Source: Loktanella sp. (GTDB lineage: Bacteria; Pseudomonadota; Alphaproteobacteria; Rhodobacterales; Rhodobacteraceae). Taken from it: a stretch of DNA of 33,830 bases. The notes under the pieces were generated by a model. The model was not told the origin of the DNA and did not search any database. It worked only from the letters and a program-made list of their open reading frames with translations. Numbering within the stretch: position 1 is the stretch's first letter; the number at the start of each line of letters is the position of its first letter. A program made the position numbers and the translations under genes. Of this stretch, positions 7,134 to 16,353 are shown in pieces. The stretch covers positions 1 through 33,830 of the forward strand of contig JAIBDT010000028.1 of NCBI GenBank assembly GCA_024686085.1, in the 5' to 3' direction.

Positions 7134-7984
7134 GCACGCACGACGAAATGGAAAACAGCTCTGCCCCGTTGATGGAGCATCTGACCGAATTACGCGAACG
7201 GCTGATCAAATCGGTCCTCGCGTTCATCGTGGGCATGATCATTTGTTTTACCGTTTGGAATCCGGTCTTTAACTTTCTGACCGAACCGCTGTGTGATGCC
7301 TTGGCCGTGCGCGGACAGGACTGCGACCTGCAGTTCATCGCGTTGGAGGAAGGCTTCTTTGTGGCCATTTCCATCTCGCTTTTGGGTGGTCTGGTCTTGG
7401 GCTTTCCAATCATCAGCTACCAGCTTTGGCGCTTCGTGGCACCAGGCCTCTATAAGAACGAAAAGGGTGCGTTCCTGCCGTTCATGATTGCATCGCCCTT
7501 CATGTTCCTGCTTGGCGCGGCCTTTGCCTACTACGTCATCACACCACTGGCCTTCGGATTCTTCTTGGGGTTCCAACAAGAAAACGTGCTGACCTCTGAC
7601 GCAGGGGCATCCACCGTGGCCGCAGGGATCATCTTCCAAGGGTCGGCCAAGGCCTATCTTTCGCTGACAATCAAATTCATCGTGGCCTTCGGGCTGTGTT
7701 TCCAACTGCCTGTGCTACTGACGCTCATGGGCAAAGCAGGGCTCGTCTCGGCACGCGGCCTGCGCGGCACACGCAAATACGCAATGGTCGGCATCCTGAT
7801 CGTGGCAGCCCTAGCGACCCCACCCGATGTGATTTCTCAGGTTATCCTGTTCGTCGTAGTCTACGGGCTCTACGAAGTCTCGATCCAACTCGTCGCCCGC
7901 ATCGACCGCACCCGCGAAGCCAAGCTGCGCTCAGAAGGTCTGTGGGACGAAGACGAGGACGGTAACGACGAGCCAAACCTGTGA
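7130..7984 (+). CDS. tatC: Sec-independent translocase subunit TatC
   Basis: TatC is the polytopic Tat subunit that recognises the RR motif. The 284-residue protein opens with the family signature ([14 protein letters not shown]), has the PLxxAL-like loop (LTEPLCDAL) and [12 protein letters not shown], and shows six hydrophobic segments. It ends with a charged cytoplasmic tail ([18 protein letters not shown]). The start overlaps the tatB stop (ATGA) and its stop overlaps the next gene (GTGA at 7981-7984), so all are tightly coupled. Confidence 0.97.
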   Translation: MSTHDEMENSSAPLMEHLTELRERLIKSVLAFIVGMIICFTVWNPVFNFLTEPLCDALAVRGQDCDLQFIALEEGFFVAISISLLGGLVLGFPIISYQLWRFVAPGLYKNEKGAFLPFMIASPFMFLLGAAFAYYVITPLAFGFFLGFQQENVLTSDAGASTVAAGIIFQGSAKAYLSLTIKFIVAFGLCFQLPVLLTLMGKAGLVSARGLRGTRKYAMVGILIVAALATPPDVISQVILFVVVYGLYEVSIQLVARIDRTREAKLRSEGLWDEDEDGNDEPNL

Positions 7985-8817
7985 AGCCGCTCAAACGGAT
8001 CGCAGCGGCGCTTGAACGTATCAGCCCCGCACCACAAGCGGCCCCCGACTTTGGGGCCGCTTCAGCGTTTGTCTGGCATCCCGATCCGGATCGGCTGGAC
8101 CCCGTGTTGCGGGTCAACCGCGTGGCCGTGGAACTGCTCGTGGGCATCGACAGATCACGCGATACACTGCTGAAAAACACAACTCAATTCGCCAGAGGCT
8201 TGCCCGCAAATAATGCGCTTTTGTGGGGATCTCGAGGCATGGGAAAATCCAGCCTAGTCAAGGCGGTGCATGGTGCAGTTCACGCATCGCATGAAGATTT
8301 GAAAATCGTCGAAGTACAGCGCGAAGACCTGCCCAGCATCGGGCGTTGCCTGAACATGCTGCGCGGCAGATCCGAGCGGTTCATCTTGTTCTGTGATGAC
8401 CTGTCATTCGGGAACGACGACGCGCATTATAAATCCCTCAAGGCGGTTTTGGACGGCGGGATCGAAGGGCGGCCCGAAAACGTGGTGCTTTATGCGACCT
8501 CGAACCGGCGCCACCTGATGCCACGCGACATGATCGAAAATGAACGCTCGACCGCGATTTCTGCAGGCGAAGCGGTCGAGGAAAAAGTATCGCTCTCCGA
8601 CCGTTTTGGTCTCTGGCTGGGCTTCCACCCATGCGACCAAGACCAGTATCTGGCGATGATCCGAGGCTACTGCGATGCGCATGGGGTCGATATTGATGAT
8701 GCAACCCTGCGGGCAGAGGCTATCGAATGGCAAGCAACACGTGGCAGTAGATCAGGCCGTGTGGCATGGCAATATTTCACCGACCTTGCAGGGCGACGCG
8801 GCGTCACCCTGCGCTAG
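7981..8817 (+). CDS. DUF815-family AAA-type ATPase
   Basis: This 278-residue ATPase starts with GTG in a 4-nt overlap with tatC. It has a Walker A motif ([16 protein letters not shown], about residue 80), a Walker B ([11 protein letters not shown]), a sensor-1-like strand ending in [12 protein letters not shown], and [11 protein letters not shown], a set typical of DUF815 proteins (related to the DnaA/AAA+ fold). The role of the family is not established. Its coupling to tatABC is intriguing, but such linkage may only reflect shared transcription. It converges on nlpD, from which it is separated by 7 nt; no terminator is visible there. Confidence 0.85.
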   Translation: MKPLKRIAAALERISPAPQAAPDFGAASAFVWHPDPDRLDPVLRVNRVAVELLVGIDRSRDTLLKNTTQFARGLPANNALLWGSRGMGKSSLVKAVHGAVHASHEDLKIVEVQREDLPSIGRCLNMLRGRSERFILFCDDLSFGNDDAHYKSLKAVLDGGIEGRPENVVLYATSNRRHLMPRDMIENERSTAISAGEAVEEKVSLSDRFGLWLGFHPCDQDQYLAMIRGYCDAHGVDIDDATLRAEAIEWQATRGSRSGRVAWQYFTDLAGRRGVTLR

Positions 8818-8824
8818 GGCGTGA

Positions 8825-10012
8825 TTACAAAAAGTCGGCAGGGTTGGCAGATTGCAGCCCGCGACGGACCTCAAAGTGAACAAAGCTGGGGTCGCCCGCA
8901 CGGACTTTGCCGATGGTCTGCCCCTTGGAAACACTATCGCCTTTTGCAACGCTGAGACCTTCGAGGTTTGTATAAACCGTCAACAGACCATCTGGGTGTT
9001 TGATCACAACAATCGCGACGCCACTTGTGTCAGTCGTAACCGCAGCAACCGTACCACTTGCGGCGGATTTCACTGCTGTGCCAGCAGCAACACCGATATC
9101 TATGCCCTCGTTGCGACCAGCCGCATATTCGCGGATAATCGTGCCTTGCACAGGCATCGACAAACGGGCGTTTGCAGATGGTGCAGGGGCTGCAGCAGGG
9201 GTCGGTGTGCCTAAATCAGGGGCCTTCGGGACATCAGCGACAGGGATCGGCTTTGACGGCTCGACCGCAGGCAACGGGGCTGCGGCACTTGGCGGCACAG
9301 GCGTTACGCTACCCGCACCGGGCGCAGGGGCTGCGACCTCAACAACTGGCTGCACAGGAGCCTTTTGCCCGTTTTGCGGTACAAACAGGAACTGCCCTTC
9401 ACGCACCGACAGATCAGGCGCAAGGCTGTTCCACTCGGAAATCGCTTTGACTGGGACACTGTAAAGGCGGGCAATGGAATAGACGGTCTCGCCAGTAGCG
9501 ACCTTGTGGCGAATAGGTTCTGGTCCGGCTTGCGGTGTCGGCACGGCGACATTCATTGGGGCGGCGGCAACAGGGGCCTGCGGACCCGCGCGGTCCAGAG
9601 CTGTCGTCGCAATCGCTGTCACATCCAGCGGGGCCGCTTGAATCGGGCCGGTCTGGGCGGCACCTGTGGCAGGGGTAGGCTCGGCCACGCGGGTCGGCAA
9701 AGCGACCAGCTCATCACGGCGCAGCTTCACGTCAACGCCAACACCGTTGTAGCGGGCGAGCGTATCGGCATTCAAACCAAGTCGGGCGGCAATCGTGGCC
9801 ATTGTGTCATCGCGCTTGGCGACAACAACTTGATAATTGGGATAAGAGATCACACCACGGTCATCTGGACGGGGGCGGGCGGGCATATCGGCCACCGCTT
9901 GGCTGGTATCAAACCCACGGGCCATATCGCGCAGATCAAAGTCAAACGGCTTATCGCAAGCGGTTAGCAAACCAATCGCGGCACCTGTCATCAAAACCTG
10001 TTTCATACTCAT
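8825..10012 (-). CDS. nlpD: NlpD-like lipoprotein with two LysM domains and a degenerate LytM/M23 domain
   Basis: This 395-residue lipoprotein has a signal peptide with the lipobox LTAC (Cys at residue 19). LysM-type peptidoglycan-binding segments lie near residues 59-107 (YQVVVAKRDDTMATIAARLG) and 168-211 (HKVATGETVYSIARLYSVP), joined by Pro/Ala-rich linkers. The C-terminal LytM domain (about 285-395) has NEGIDIGVAAGT where active M23 peptidases have H-x-G-x-D, and VHFEVRRG where they have HLHFE, and YTN replaces Y-x-H. It therefore lacks the zinc ligands, as in E. coli NlpD/EnvC, and probably activates a cell-wall amidase rather than cutting itself. AGGAG lies 8 nt before the ATG. It follows surE and pcm, the order also seen in gammaproteobacteria. 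Confidence 0.88.
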   Translation of the reverse strand: MSMKQVLMTGAAIGLLTACDKPFDFDLRDMARGFDTSQAVADMPARPRPDDRGVISYPNYQVVVAKRDDTMATIAARLGLNADTLARYNGVGVDVKLRRDELVALPTRVAEPTPATGAAQTGPIQAAPLDVTAIATTALDRAGPQAPVAAAPMNVAVPTPQAGPEPIRHKVATGETVYSIARLYSVPVKAISEWNSLAPDLSVREGQFLFVPQNGQKAPVQPVVEVAAPAPGAGSVTPVPPSAAAPLPAVEPSKPIPVADVPKAPDLGTPTPAAAPAPSANARLSMPVQGTIIREYAAGRNEGIDIGVAAGTAVKSAASGTVAAVTTDTSGVAIVVIKHPDGLLTVYTNLEGLSVAKGDSVSKGQTIGKVRAGDPSFVHFEVRRGLQSANPADFL

Positions 10013-10074
10013 GTCTGCGTCTCCTCGTTAATCGGCGGCCCAAGGTTGGTAGGGTTCTCACCACGTAATTCGTT

Positions 10075-10716
10075 TTAGTCCGCGCCAAGGCCTTCAAGCA
10101 AGGGCACAAAACGGACCGAGCGTAACTCTTCGTAATCATAGCCCGTCTCGGTGCGGGTGACGCGGATCAGGCTTTGCACGGTATCGGACTGCCCAACAGG
10201 CAAAACCATGATGCCACCCACGCGCAATTGGGCCAGCAAGGTGCCTGGCGGGTCTTCTGCGGCGGCCGTGACAAGGATCTTATCAAACGGGGCCTGTTCG
10301 CTATACCCGTGGCTACCATCGGCAGTGAAGGCGGTGATGTTGGTAATGTCATGCGCTGCGAATATATCGCGGGCTTCATCTACCAAACGCTTATAGCGAT
10401 CAACTGTATAAACCCTGCGGGCCAGTTGCGCGAGGATCGCCGCCTGATAGCCAGAGCCAGTGCCGATCTCTAACACCTTGTCACGATTGGTGACCTTCAA
10501 CGCTTGGGTCATGATGCCAACAATTGATGGCTGACTAATCGTCTGGCCACACGAAATCGGCAGCGGCATGTCTTCATAAGCACGGTCTGAAAAGATGCCT
10601 TTGACGTACGATGCACGATCAACACGTTCCATCGCGGTCAAGACAGCGGTATCTGTGACGCCCTTGGAGCGGAGCGCATAAAGAAACTGCATCTTGGTTT
10701 CTGCAGTGCTTGTCAC
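10075..10716 (-). CDS. pcm: Protein-L-isoaspartate O-methyltransferase
   Basis: Pcm methylates isoaspartyl residues in damaged proteins, using SAM. The 213-residue product contains the substrate-site segment [20 protein letters not shown] motif I ([16 protein letters not shown]), motif post-I (VYTVDRY) and the [13 protein letters not shown] strand. The start is GTG, overlapping the surE stop by 4 nt (10713-10716), as expected for coupled translation. Function is clear from these motifs, and the surE-pcm-nlpD order supports it. Confidence 0.95.
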   Translation of the reverse strand: MTSTAETKMQFLYALRSKGVTDTAVLTAMERVDRASYVKGIFSDRAYEDMPLPISCGQTISQPSIVGIMTQALKVTNRDKVLEIGTGSGYQAAILAQLARRVYTVDRYKRLVDEARDIFAAHDITNITAFTADGSHGYSEQAPFDKILVTAAAEDPPGTLLAQLRVGGIMVLPVGQSDTVQSLIRVTRTETGYDYEELRSVRFVPLLEGLGAD

Positions 10717-11501
10717 GCATCTAAACCTTTGAGATCATTCATGATATCATGAGCCGTCAGATCGGCACGCATTGGGGTTATCGAGATAAACCCGTCAAGG
10801 TTTGCCTGCGCGTCCGTGCCTTGGGCAGTCGCACCATGTTGCGGTCCGCCACGAACCCACAGAAAATCGCGACCCGAAGGCGAGGTATCTGCTTGAACTG
10901 AAAAATTCACACCCTTGCGTCGGCCTTGGGTCACAACCTTGGTGCCTTTAACAGCACTCGCAGGCACGGGCGGAAAGTTGATATTGTAGAAAATCGAATA
11001 ATCCGCATCTTGCTGCCAGACACCTTGATCCAGCAAAGCACGCAGCGTCTTGACAGCATGCTGGGCCGAAGCCTCAAACGGATCATCAAGGTCTTTGTTG
11101 TCAGGGCCGTAAAACTGGCTCAGCGCGACGGCGGGGATACCTTGTAAAGCCGCCTCGATTGCCGCACCAATGGTGCCAGAATAGAGCGTGTTTTCAGCAG
11201 CATTATTGCCACGATTGACGCCCGAGAGCACCAGATCGGGGCGGGCGTCTTTCATGACATGATACAGACCAGCCAGCACACAATCAGCAGGAGACCCCTC
11301 GGCGGCAAACCGCCGCTCGCCCAGCTGGGCGATCATCGTGGGGTGGGTGTAGCTGATGCAATGGCCAACGCCCGATTGCTCAAACGCAGGGGCGACAGTC
11401 CAGACCTCGCCGTCAGCACCTGCAAGATCGGTGGCAATGGCATGCAAGGTCTTGAGGCCCGGTGCGTTGATACCGTCGTCGTTGGTTATGAGAATGCGCA
11501 T
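10713..11501 (-). CDS. surE: 5'/3'-nucleotidase SurE
   Basis: SurE is a metal-dependent phosphatase acting on nucleoside monophosphates and short polyphosphates. The ATG at 11501 gives [15 protein letters not shown], the invariant N-terminus with the DD metal site; the open frame to 11564 is not needed. Other conserved pieces are [25 protein letters not shown] (in two parts: GVNRG and YSGTIGAA) and the C-terminal ITPMRADLT. The protein is 262 residues, normal for SurE. It is the first gene of a surE-pcm-nlpD run. A TATACT-like hexamer lies about 20-25 nt upstream but no matching -35 is clear. Confidence 0.97.
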   Translation of the reverse strand: MRILITNDDGINAPGLKTLHAIATDLAGADGEVWTVAPAFEQSGVGHCISYTHPTMIAQLGERRFAAEGSPADCVLAGLYHVMKDARPDLVLSGVNRGNNAAENTLYSGTIGAAIEAALQGIPAVALSQFYGPDNKDLDDPFEASAQHAVKTLRALLDQGVWQQDADYSIFYNINFPPVPASAVKGTKVVTQGRRKGVNFSVQADTSPSGRDFLWVRGGPQHGATAQGTDAQANLDGFISITPMRADLTAHDIMNDLKGLDA

Positions 11502-11622
11502 GGGCCTGCCTTTTACTGTTAGTATATCCCTAAAGTGATGCGGGGATTGGGGCAAGCGTAGCATTCTAGATTTAGTGGGTTAAGGCTGGGTTCGCATATT
11601 TTGGGTTTTGAATTGGGCAGAG

Positions 11623-12198
11623 TTAGTCACAGACGTCTTTGGCAAACGTGCGGATCGCGTCCATTGGCGGTATGGAAGTTCCAAAAAGATTCTCGCTCAG
11701 GATTTCGACCGACTGTTGATCTACGACCTTTAAACTTAAGTTTTTGCGATCGTTTATTTCTTTGGCCTCATGATCATAAAGGTTAATTGTTCCGTAATGT
11801 AGGTCGAAGCCGTCCAAAGCGAGCCAAACACAATATTTTTGACCGATCGAGTAGTCTTGAAAGGCCTTAGGCATGTCACAACAGGTCGGAACTCCAAAGA
11901 ACGCGCCTGCGAAGTCTCTAAACATCGCCTTTTGACCGAGCCTTAGGACCAGAGAGAACATGCGCGGAAAACGGTATTTTCGGCCTGTGGACCGATAGAA
12001 AGTATTGCTTTCATAGATGTTTTCGATGTCGGCAAAGGTTGCCGTTTCAAGGTTGAGGGAATTGGAACGCTCAAATTCTTGGCGATAGTTCGGTAGCCAG
12101 CTGGTGAAGTGGTCTTCTGGCATTGGAACATCTTTAAAATGCTCCCAAACGAGGGTTTCAAGTTTCTGCAAATTTGGGCGGGTCGGGATGTAGTCCAT
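11623..12198 (-). CDS. Hypothetical protein, AT-rich gene
   Basis: I do not recognise this 191-residue soluble protein. It is rich in aromatic residues (Phe, Tyr, Trp) and has several short features: VWEHFKDVPMPEDHF near the N-terminus, a double Cys in GVPTCCDMP near the middle and FDLHYGTINLYDHEAKEI in the third quarter. No signal peptide, membrane segment or catalytic motif is evident. Its DNA uses many AT-ending codons (AAA, TTT, GAT, AAT), unlike the GC-rich genes on both sides, which suggests recent acquisition. It follows the 141-residue unknown gene with only 12 nt between, so the two may form a pair. The surE gene starts 121 nt further on, and no terminator is clear. Confidence 0.7.
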   Translation of the reverse strand: MDYIPTRPNLQKLETLVWEHFKDVPMPEDHFTSWLPNYRQEFERSNSLNLETATFADIENIYESNTFYRSTGRKYRFPRMFSLVLRLGQKAMFRDFAGAFFGVPTCCDMPKAFQDYSIGQKYCVWLALDGFDLHYGTINLYDHEAKEINDRKNLSLKVVDQQSVEILSENLFGTSIPPMDAIRTFAKDVCD

Positions 12199-12210
12199 AA
12201 TTTACTAATA

Positions 12211-12636
12211 TCACGAGGCGGACGTTTCGCGGTTCTCAAGAAAGTTATGTGCTTGTTCTAATGTCTCGACGAGATTCGCGAAAAAGTTGCCTGTCGTGAC
12301 GTCGACAAGCGTGTGTGGCTCGGCGGCGGGGACGCGAATGTCAAACGGCAGATCGGCGATCGTTTTCAACTCGCGGTAGCTGGCACCGGGGCCGTGTTTT
12401 ATAACGCTGACAGCGGTGGCGTATTGGTGAACCTTGGTGCCAAGATCAGTATTCCCACTTTCGATCAACAGCTTATGCAGCTTTTTATAAAACGGACCGC
12501 GCTTGAAATGGTGCTGCATCCGCGCTTCAAAAGCGGCGGCGAGTTCAACACAGGCGGCCTCAATCTGCGCAGGTTTCGTCAGCGTTTCCGCAGACTTATG
12601 GGCCGCATCGAGAAGGTCGGTTATCGTTGCGGACAT
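12211..12636 (-). CDS. Hypothetical protein, 141 residues
   Basis: This protein is not recognised. It appears soluble and mostly helical, with a basic stretch in the middle (MQHHFKRGPFYKKLHKLL) followed by GNTDLGTKVHQYATAVSVIKHGPGASYREL. The start is supported by GGA about 6 nt upstream of the ATG. It begins 9 nt after the SDR stop and ends 12 nt before the next unknown gene, so all three could be on the purF transcript. An operon role with purine synthesis cannot be inferred from sequence. Confidence 0.65.
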   Translation of the reverse strand: MSATITDLLDAAHKSAETLTKPAQIEAACVELAAAFEARMQHHFKRGPFYKKLHKLLIESGNTDLGTKVHQYATAVSVIKHGPGASYRELKTIADLPFDIRVPAAEPHTLVDVTTGNFFANLVETLEQAHNFLENRETSAS

Positions 12637-12645
12637 GGGGGTTCC

Positions 12646-13284
12646 TTAAATCGGTAATGCGCTCAAAAGCCGTGCGGCCTCTGATGCGGGGGACGCCAGT
12701 GGGTTACGATCTTCGCCAGGATAAAACCGTGCGCGGGTCGCAGTTGGCATCGGGTTTGGCGTGACGATATGGATATGCGGGCCTGTCTTTTCAGACTCGG
12801 CCTGCCATGACCGCGCAAGCGCGATCTGTGCGGCCTTTGTCGCACCATATGCACCAAAGAACTGTGCGCCACCGCGTGGATCATCGGTAAACACCGCGTG
12901 GCCGTCTTTGCCCAACAATGGACCCACGTAACCAATCAGGCGGGCCGTGGCCTCGACATTGATCGTCATGGATTTGGCAAGGTCTTTGGGGCCGATATGG
13001 CCCGCAGGGGCCAAGGGGGCGGCATGAACCGCCGTGTGAATCCATAAGTCAAGACTGCCCCAGCGGTCATAGATCGAACGGCAAAGCTGCTGCATGGCGG
13101 CGTCAACGGTGATGTCCATCGGCGCAAGGGTCGCTTGCCCGCCCGCCGCTTGGATCAGGTCGTCGATCTCTTCTAGTGCGCCGGTGGTCTTGCCGACCGC
13201 GATAATGTGGTGCGTCGGGGCCAAAGCCACGGCCATCGCCGCGCCCAATCCGCGCGAGGCGCCTGTGATCAATGCTGTTTTCAT
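12646..13284 (-). CDS. Short-chain dehydrogenase/reductase family protein
   Basis: This 212-residue Rossmann-fold protein has the dinucleotide motif TGASRGLG at residues 7-14, an acidic-residue-linked DITVD segment around 58 and the catalytic pair as YGATK (Tyr-x-x-x-Lys) near residue 150. The region usually holding the catalytic Ser reads VFTDDPRGGAQFFGAYGATK, so the Ser is not evident, and NNAG is replaced by IHTAVHA. It may be a divergent reductase or have lost activity. It starts 4 nt after purF, so it is most probably cotranscribed with it. The substrate is unknown. Confidence 0.85.
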   Translation of the reverse strand: MKTALITGASRGLGAAMAVALAPTHHIIAVGKTTGALEEIDDLIQAAGGQATLAPMDITVDAAMQQLCRSIYDRWGSLDLWIHTAVHAAPLAPAGHIGPKDLAKSMTINVEATARLIGYVGPLLGKDGHAVFTDDPRGGAQFFGAYGATKAAQIALARSWQAESEKTGPHIHIVTPNPMPTATRARFYPGEDRNPLASPASEAARLLSALPI

Positions 13285-13288
13285 GATG

Positions 13289-14746
13289 TTACTCTGCGGC
13301 GGCTTTCGGTTTGAACCCTTTTGCGATCATGTCAGACGGCTTCACAGGGTATTCGCCCGAGAAACATGCATCACAGAAAGCAGGGGATTTCGCGTCACGA
13401 CCATTGGCTTCGCCAGAGGCGCGATAAAGACCATCAAGCGAGATGAATTTCAAACTATCAACACCTAAATGATCGCGCATCTCGTCTTCGGTCATAGTCG
13501 CGGCCAGTAGCTTTTCACGCTCGGGCGTATCGACACCGTAGAAACACGGCCACGCGGTGGGCGGGGACGCGATGCGGAAATGGACTTCGGCCGCGCCCGC
13601 ATCAAGGATCATTTCCTTGATTTTGCGGGATGTCGTGCCGCGCACAACACTGTCGTCGACAAGAATGACACGTTTGCCTTTGATCAAGGCACGGTTGACG
13701 TTCAACTTTAGGCGCACACCCATATTACGAATGGATTCCGTCGGCTCGATAAATGTGCGACCCATATATTGGTTGCGGATAATGCCCATCGCGTAAGGGA
13801 TGCCCGATTCCAGCGAATAGCCAATCGCGGCTGGGGTGCCACTGTCAGGCACGGGGCAAACAAGATCAGCGTCAACAGGGGCCTCTTTCGCCAGTTCGCG
13901 ACCAATGTTTTCACGGATTTCATAAACGGACTTGCCGCCTAAGATACTGTCAGGGCGCGAGAAATAGACGTTCTCAAAAATGCAGAAACGGGACTTGGCA
14001 GGACGGAACGGAAAGTGGCTTTGAACCCCTTTATCGTTAATGACAACCATCTCACCCGGGGCGATTTCGCGCACAAACTCGGCGCCGATGATATCCAGCG
14101 CGCAGGTCTCGGACGCCAAGGCCCAGCCATCGCCGATTTTGCCCAAGACCAGCGGGCGCACGCCCAACGGGTCGCGGCAACCAATTAGCTTGGTGCGGGT
14201 CATGGCAACGATAGAGAACGCGCCTTCGACCTTGCGCAAAGCTTCTTCCATACGGTCAGGAATGTTCTGGCCCATAGATCGCGCCATCAGGTGAATGATG
14301 CACTCACTGTCCGATGAGGACTGAAAGATCGAGCCACGGTCAATCAACTCGCGGCGCAGCGCGTCAGCATTGGTGATATTGCCGTTGTGAGCGATCGCCG
14401 CACCACCCATCGAGAATTCGCCAAAGAACGGCTGCACATCGCGCAGGGCGGTCTGGCCCTTGGACCCTGCCGTGGAATAGCGCACATGGCCAATCCCGAT
14501 CGGGCCGGGCAGGGATGCGATCATATCAGGTGAGGTAAAGTTATCGCGCACAAGGCCCATGCGGCGCTGCTGGTTAAAGCCGTTGACAGGGTCGTGCGTG
14601 ACGATCCCGCCAGCCTCTTGTCCACGGTGTTGCAAGGCATGAAGGCCAAGGGCTACAAAATTTGCGGCTTCGGTGACGCCGACAACGCCGAACACGCCAC
14701 ACTCCTCCCGCAGTTTATCATCGTCAAAAGGATGGGCGGGGGGCAT
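13289..14746 (-). CDS. purF: Amidophosphoribosyltransferase
   Basis: PurF makes 5-phosphoribosylamine from PRPP and glutamine, the first committed step of purine synthesis. The 485-residue protein has a short propeptide before the nucleophile Cys of the glutaminase domain (LREECGVFGVVG), then HALQHRGQEAGG, GIGHVRYSTAG and AHNGNITN. The second half holds the PRPP loop (VILVDDSVVRGTTS). The ATG at 14746 (MPPAHPF) is chosen; a TTG four codons upstream is also possible. It lies between kynA, whose stop is 110 nt upstream, and the SDR gene. Confidence 0.97.
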   Translation of the reverse strand: MPPAHPFDDDKLREECGVFGVVGVTEAANFVALGLHALQHRGQEAGGIVTHDPVNGFNQQRRMGLVRDNFTSPDMIASLPGPIGIGHVRYSTAGSKGQTALRDVQPFFGEFSMGGAAIAHNGNITNADALRRELIDRGSIFQSSSDSECIIHLMARSMGQNIPDRMEEALRKVEGAFSIVAMTRTKLIGCRDPLGVRPLVLGKIGDGWALASETCALDIIGAEFVREIAPGEMVVINDKGVQSHFPFRPAKSRFCIFENVYFSRPDSILGGKSVYEIRENIGRELAKEAPVDADLVCPVPDSGTPAAIGYSLESGIPYAMGIIRNQYMGRTFIEPTESIRNMGVRLKLNVNRALIKGKRVILVDDSVVRGTTSRKIKEMILDAGAAEVHFRIASPPTAWPCFYGVDTPEREKLLAATMTEDEMRDHLGVDSLKFISLDGLYRASGEANGRDAKSPAFCDACFSGEYPVKPSDMIAKGFKPKAAAE

Positions 14747-14856
14747 CTGATGGGACAAGGCGGGCAGCTCCGACTCCGAGGGGTGTGCATTGCGGTTGTT
14801 CTTAAGGGCTACGGACGCCTATGTCACCCGCCTATATGGGCTGATTTCTGCTTGCG

Positions 14857-15699
14857 TCACAATTCTGTGCGCAAACGCCAAAGTTCGGGGAAAAGCTCGA
14901 CGTCCAACATGCGGCGCAGATAGCTGACACCCCCCGTGCCACCAGTGCCGCGTTTGAACCCGATCACACGCTCAACCGTTGTTACGTGGTTAAAGCGCCA
15001 CCTGCGAAAGTAGTCTTCCAGATCGACCAGCTTTTCGGCCAGCTCGTACAAGGCCCAATGGGCATGCGGGTCGCGGTAGACCGCCGTCCATGCCTGCATT
15101 ACGCCCTCGTCAAAGACATGGGCTTGGGTGACATCGCGGGTCTCGAATGCTGGGGGCACGTCCAAGCCCGCGGCACGCAGCGCATCAATCGCGACATCAT
15201 AAAGCGAAGGCTGCGCCAACTCGGCCTCTAGCTTGGCCATGATGTCGGGCCTGTGCGCATGGGGTTGCAGCATCGCGTGATTGCGATTGCCAAGGGTGAA
15301 TTCAATCAGCCGGTATTGCCATGACTGAAATCCCGACGACTGGCCCAGATCATCGCGGAACGCGGTATATTCACTTGGTGTCATCGTCCGCAGCACATCC
15401 CAAGCGTTGTTAAGCTGTTCAAAGATTTTGGCGACCCGCGCCAACATTTTGAACGCAGGCTGCAACTGTCCGTCAGCAATCGACTGGCGTGCGGTGGCCA
15501 ATTCATGCAGCACCAAGCGCATCCACAACTCTGAGGTCTGGTGCTGGATGATGAAAAGCATCTCGTCATGGGTGCTTGTTCGCGGCTTCTGCGCCTCCAG
15601 CACCAAATCCAGCCCAAGATAATCATTATAGGACATACGCCCGTCAAAGCGCATCTGCGCGCCCTCGGCAGACGGATCATAAGGGGGGGTGTCGGACAT
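14857..15699 (-). CDS. kynA: Tryptophan 2,3-dioxygenase
   Basis: This heme enzyme opens the indole ring of L-tryptophan to N-formylkynurenine, the first step of the kynurenine pathway. The 280-residue protein shows the family landmarks: [61 protein letters not shown] with the proximal heme His, and [11 protein letters not shown] near the C-terminus. The ATG at 15699 has AGAGG upstream. It lies immediately downstream of a strong terminator that closes the radA-cvpA unit, so it must have its own promoter or be read by readthrough. No other kyn gene is in the window. Confidence 0.96.
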   Translation of the reverse strand: MSDTPPYDPSAEGAQMRFDGRMSYNDYLGLDLVLEAQKPRTSTHDEMLFIIQHQTSELWMRLVLHELATARQSIADGQLQPAFKMLARVAKIFEQLNNAWDVLRTMTPSEYTAFRDDLGQSSGFQSWQYRLIEFTLGNRNHAMLQPHAHRPDIMAKLEAELAQPSLYDVAIDALRAAGLDVPPAFETRDVTQAHVFDEGVMQAWTAVYRDPHAHWALYELAEKLVDLEDYFRRWRFNHVTTVERVIGFKRGTGGTGGVSYLRRMLDVELFPELWRLRTEL

Positions 15700-15718
15700 A
15701 GCTGGCCTCTTAAATGAA

Positions 15719-15754
15719 AATTGCCGTGATGCCCGACTGGGTATCACGGCAATT
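15719..15754 (-). terminator. Very strong intrinsic terminator after cvpA
   Basis: AATTGCCGTGAT (15719-15730) and ATCACGGCAATT (15743-15754) are perfectly complementary over 12 bp, and the stem continues inward by four further pairs (one G-U) to a 4-nt loop (GACT). On the minus strand the stem is followed by a T-rich stretch (TTTTCATTT). It ends transcription of the radA-cvpA unit 23 nt after the cvpA stop and 19 nt before the kynA ATG. Confidence 0.85.
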
Positions 15755-15776
15755 CAAATCTACAAGTCCAAGCGTG

Positions 15777-16337
15777 TTATTCAGCCGCGCCACACGTGCC
15801 GACAAGCTGCTCATACTGGGTTGTGATCCAGCCCAATGCAGCCTCTGGGTCGCGGTCTTCAATCTGGCCTGTCATTTTGCCGAATACTTTGGCAGAGCGG
15901 CTGTTTTCAACCATGTCGATCTTCTGAGTAGAGAGTACAGTTTGATAAACAAAGAACGCAACCGCGACCAACAAGATGCCGCGCAGCACACCAAACAAGA
16001 ACCCGAACCCTTGGTCGAGACCGCCCAATGCAGAGCGTTGCACCAGACTGGAAAACAGAGGCGTAAAGATCGACACGACTACCAGAGCGACCGCAAATAC
16101 CGCAGCAAAGGATGCGATGATCGACAACTCACAGCTATCACCGATAAAGTCACCAATAACGGGCAATCCGCGTATGATCGGCTGCACTGTATCTGCAAAG
16201 ATGAACGCAAGGATTGTCGCCCCGATCCAGCCCGCAATCGCCATCGCCTCGCGCACGAAACCACGGCTATACGCCAGCAGTGCCGAAACAACGATCACAG
16301 CAGCGACGACCCCGTCGATAATTGTGAAACCTTCCAT
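15777..16337 (-). CDS. cvpA: CvpA-family membrane protein
   Basis: This 186-residue inner-membrane protein has four hydrophobic helices (near residues 7-24, 35-52, 70-92 and 115-135), a family-typical YSRGFVREAMAIAGWIGA segment and a GLDQGFGFLFGVLRG segment. In E. coli CvpA is named for colicin V production, and cvpA commonly precedes purF; its exact role is unresolved. Here kynA and a terminator separate it from purF. It starts 16 nt after radA. Confidence 0.92.
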   Translation of the reverse strand: MEGFTIIDGVVAAVIVVSALLAYSRGFVREAMAIAGWIGATILAFIFADTVQPIIRGLPVIGDFIGDSCELSIIASFAAVFAVALVVVSIFTPLFSSLVQRSALGGLDQGFGFLFGVLRGILLVAVAFFVYQTVLSTQKIDMVENSRSAKVFGKMTGQIEDRDPEAALGWITTQYEQLVGTCGAAE

Positions 16338-16353
16338 GCGCGTCTCTCACTTT

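Noticed and set aside
7190-7705. A 171-codon minus-strand frame inside tatC
   Set aside because: A shadow of tatC, charged and lacking any recognisable pattern.
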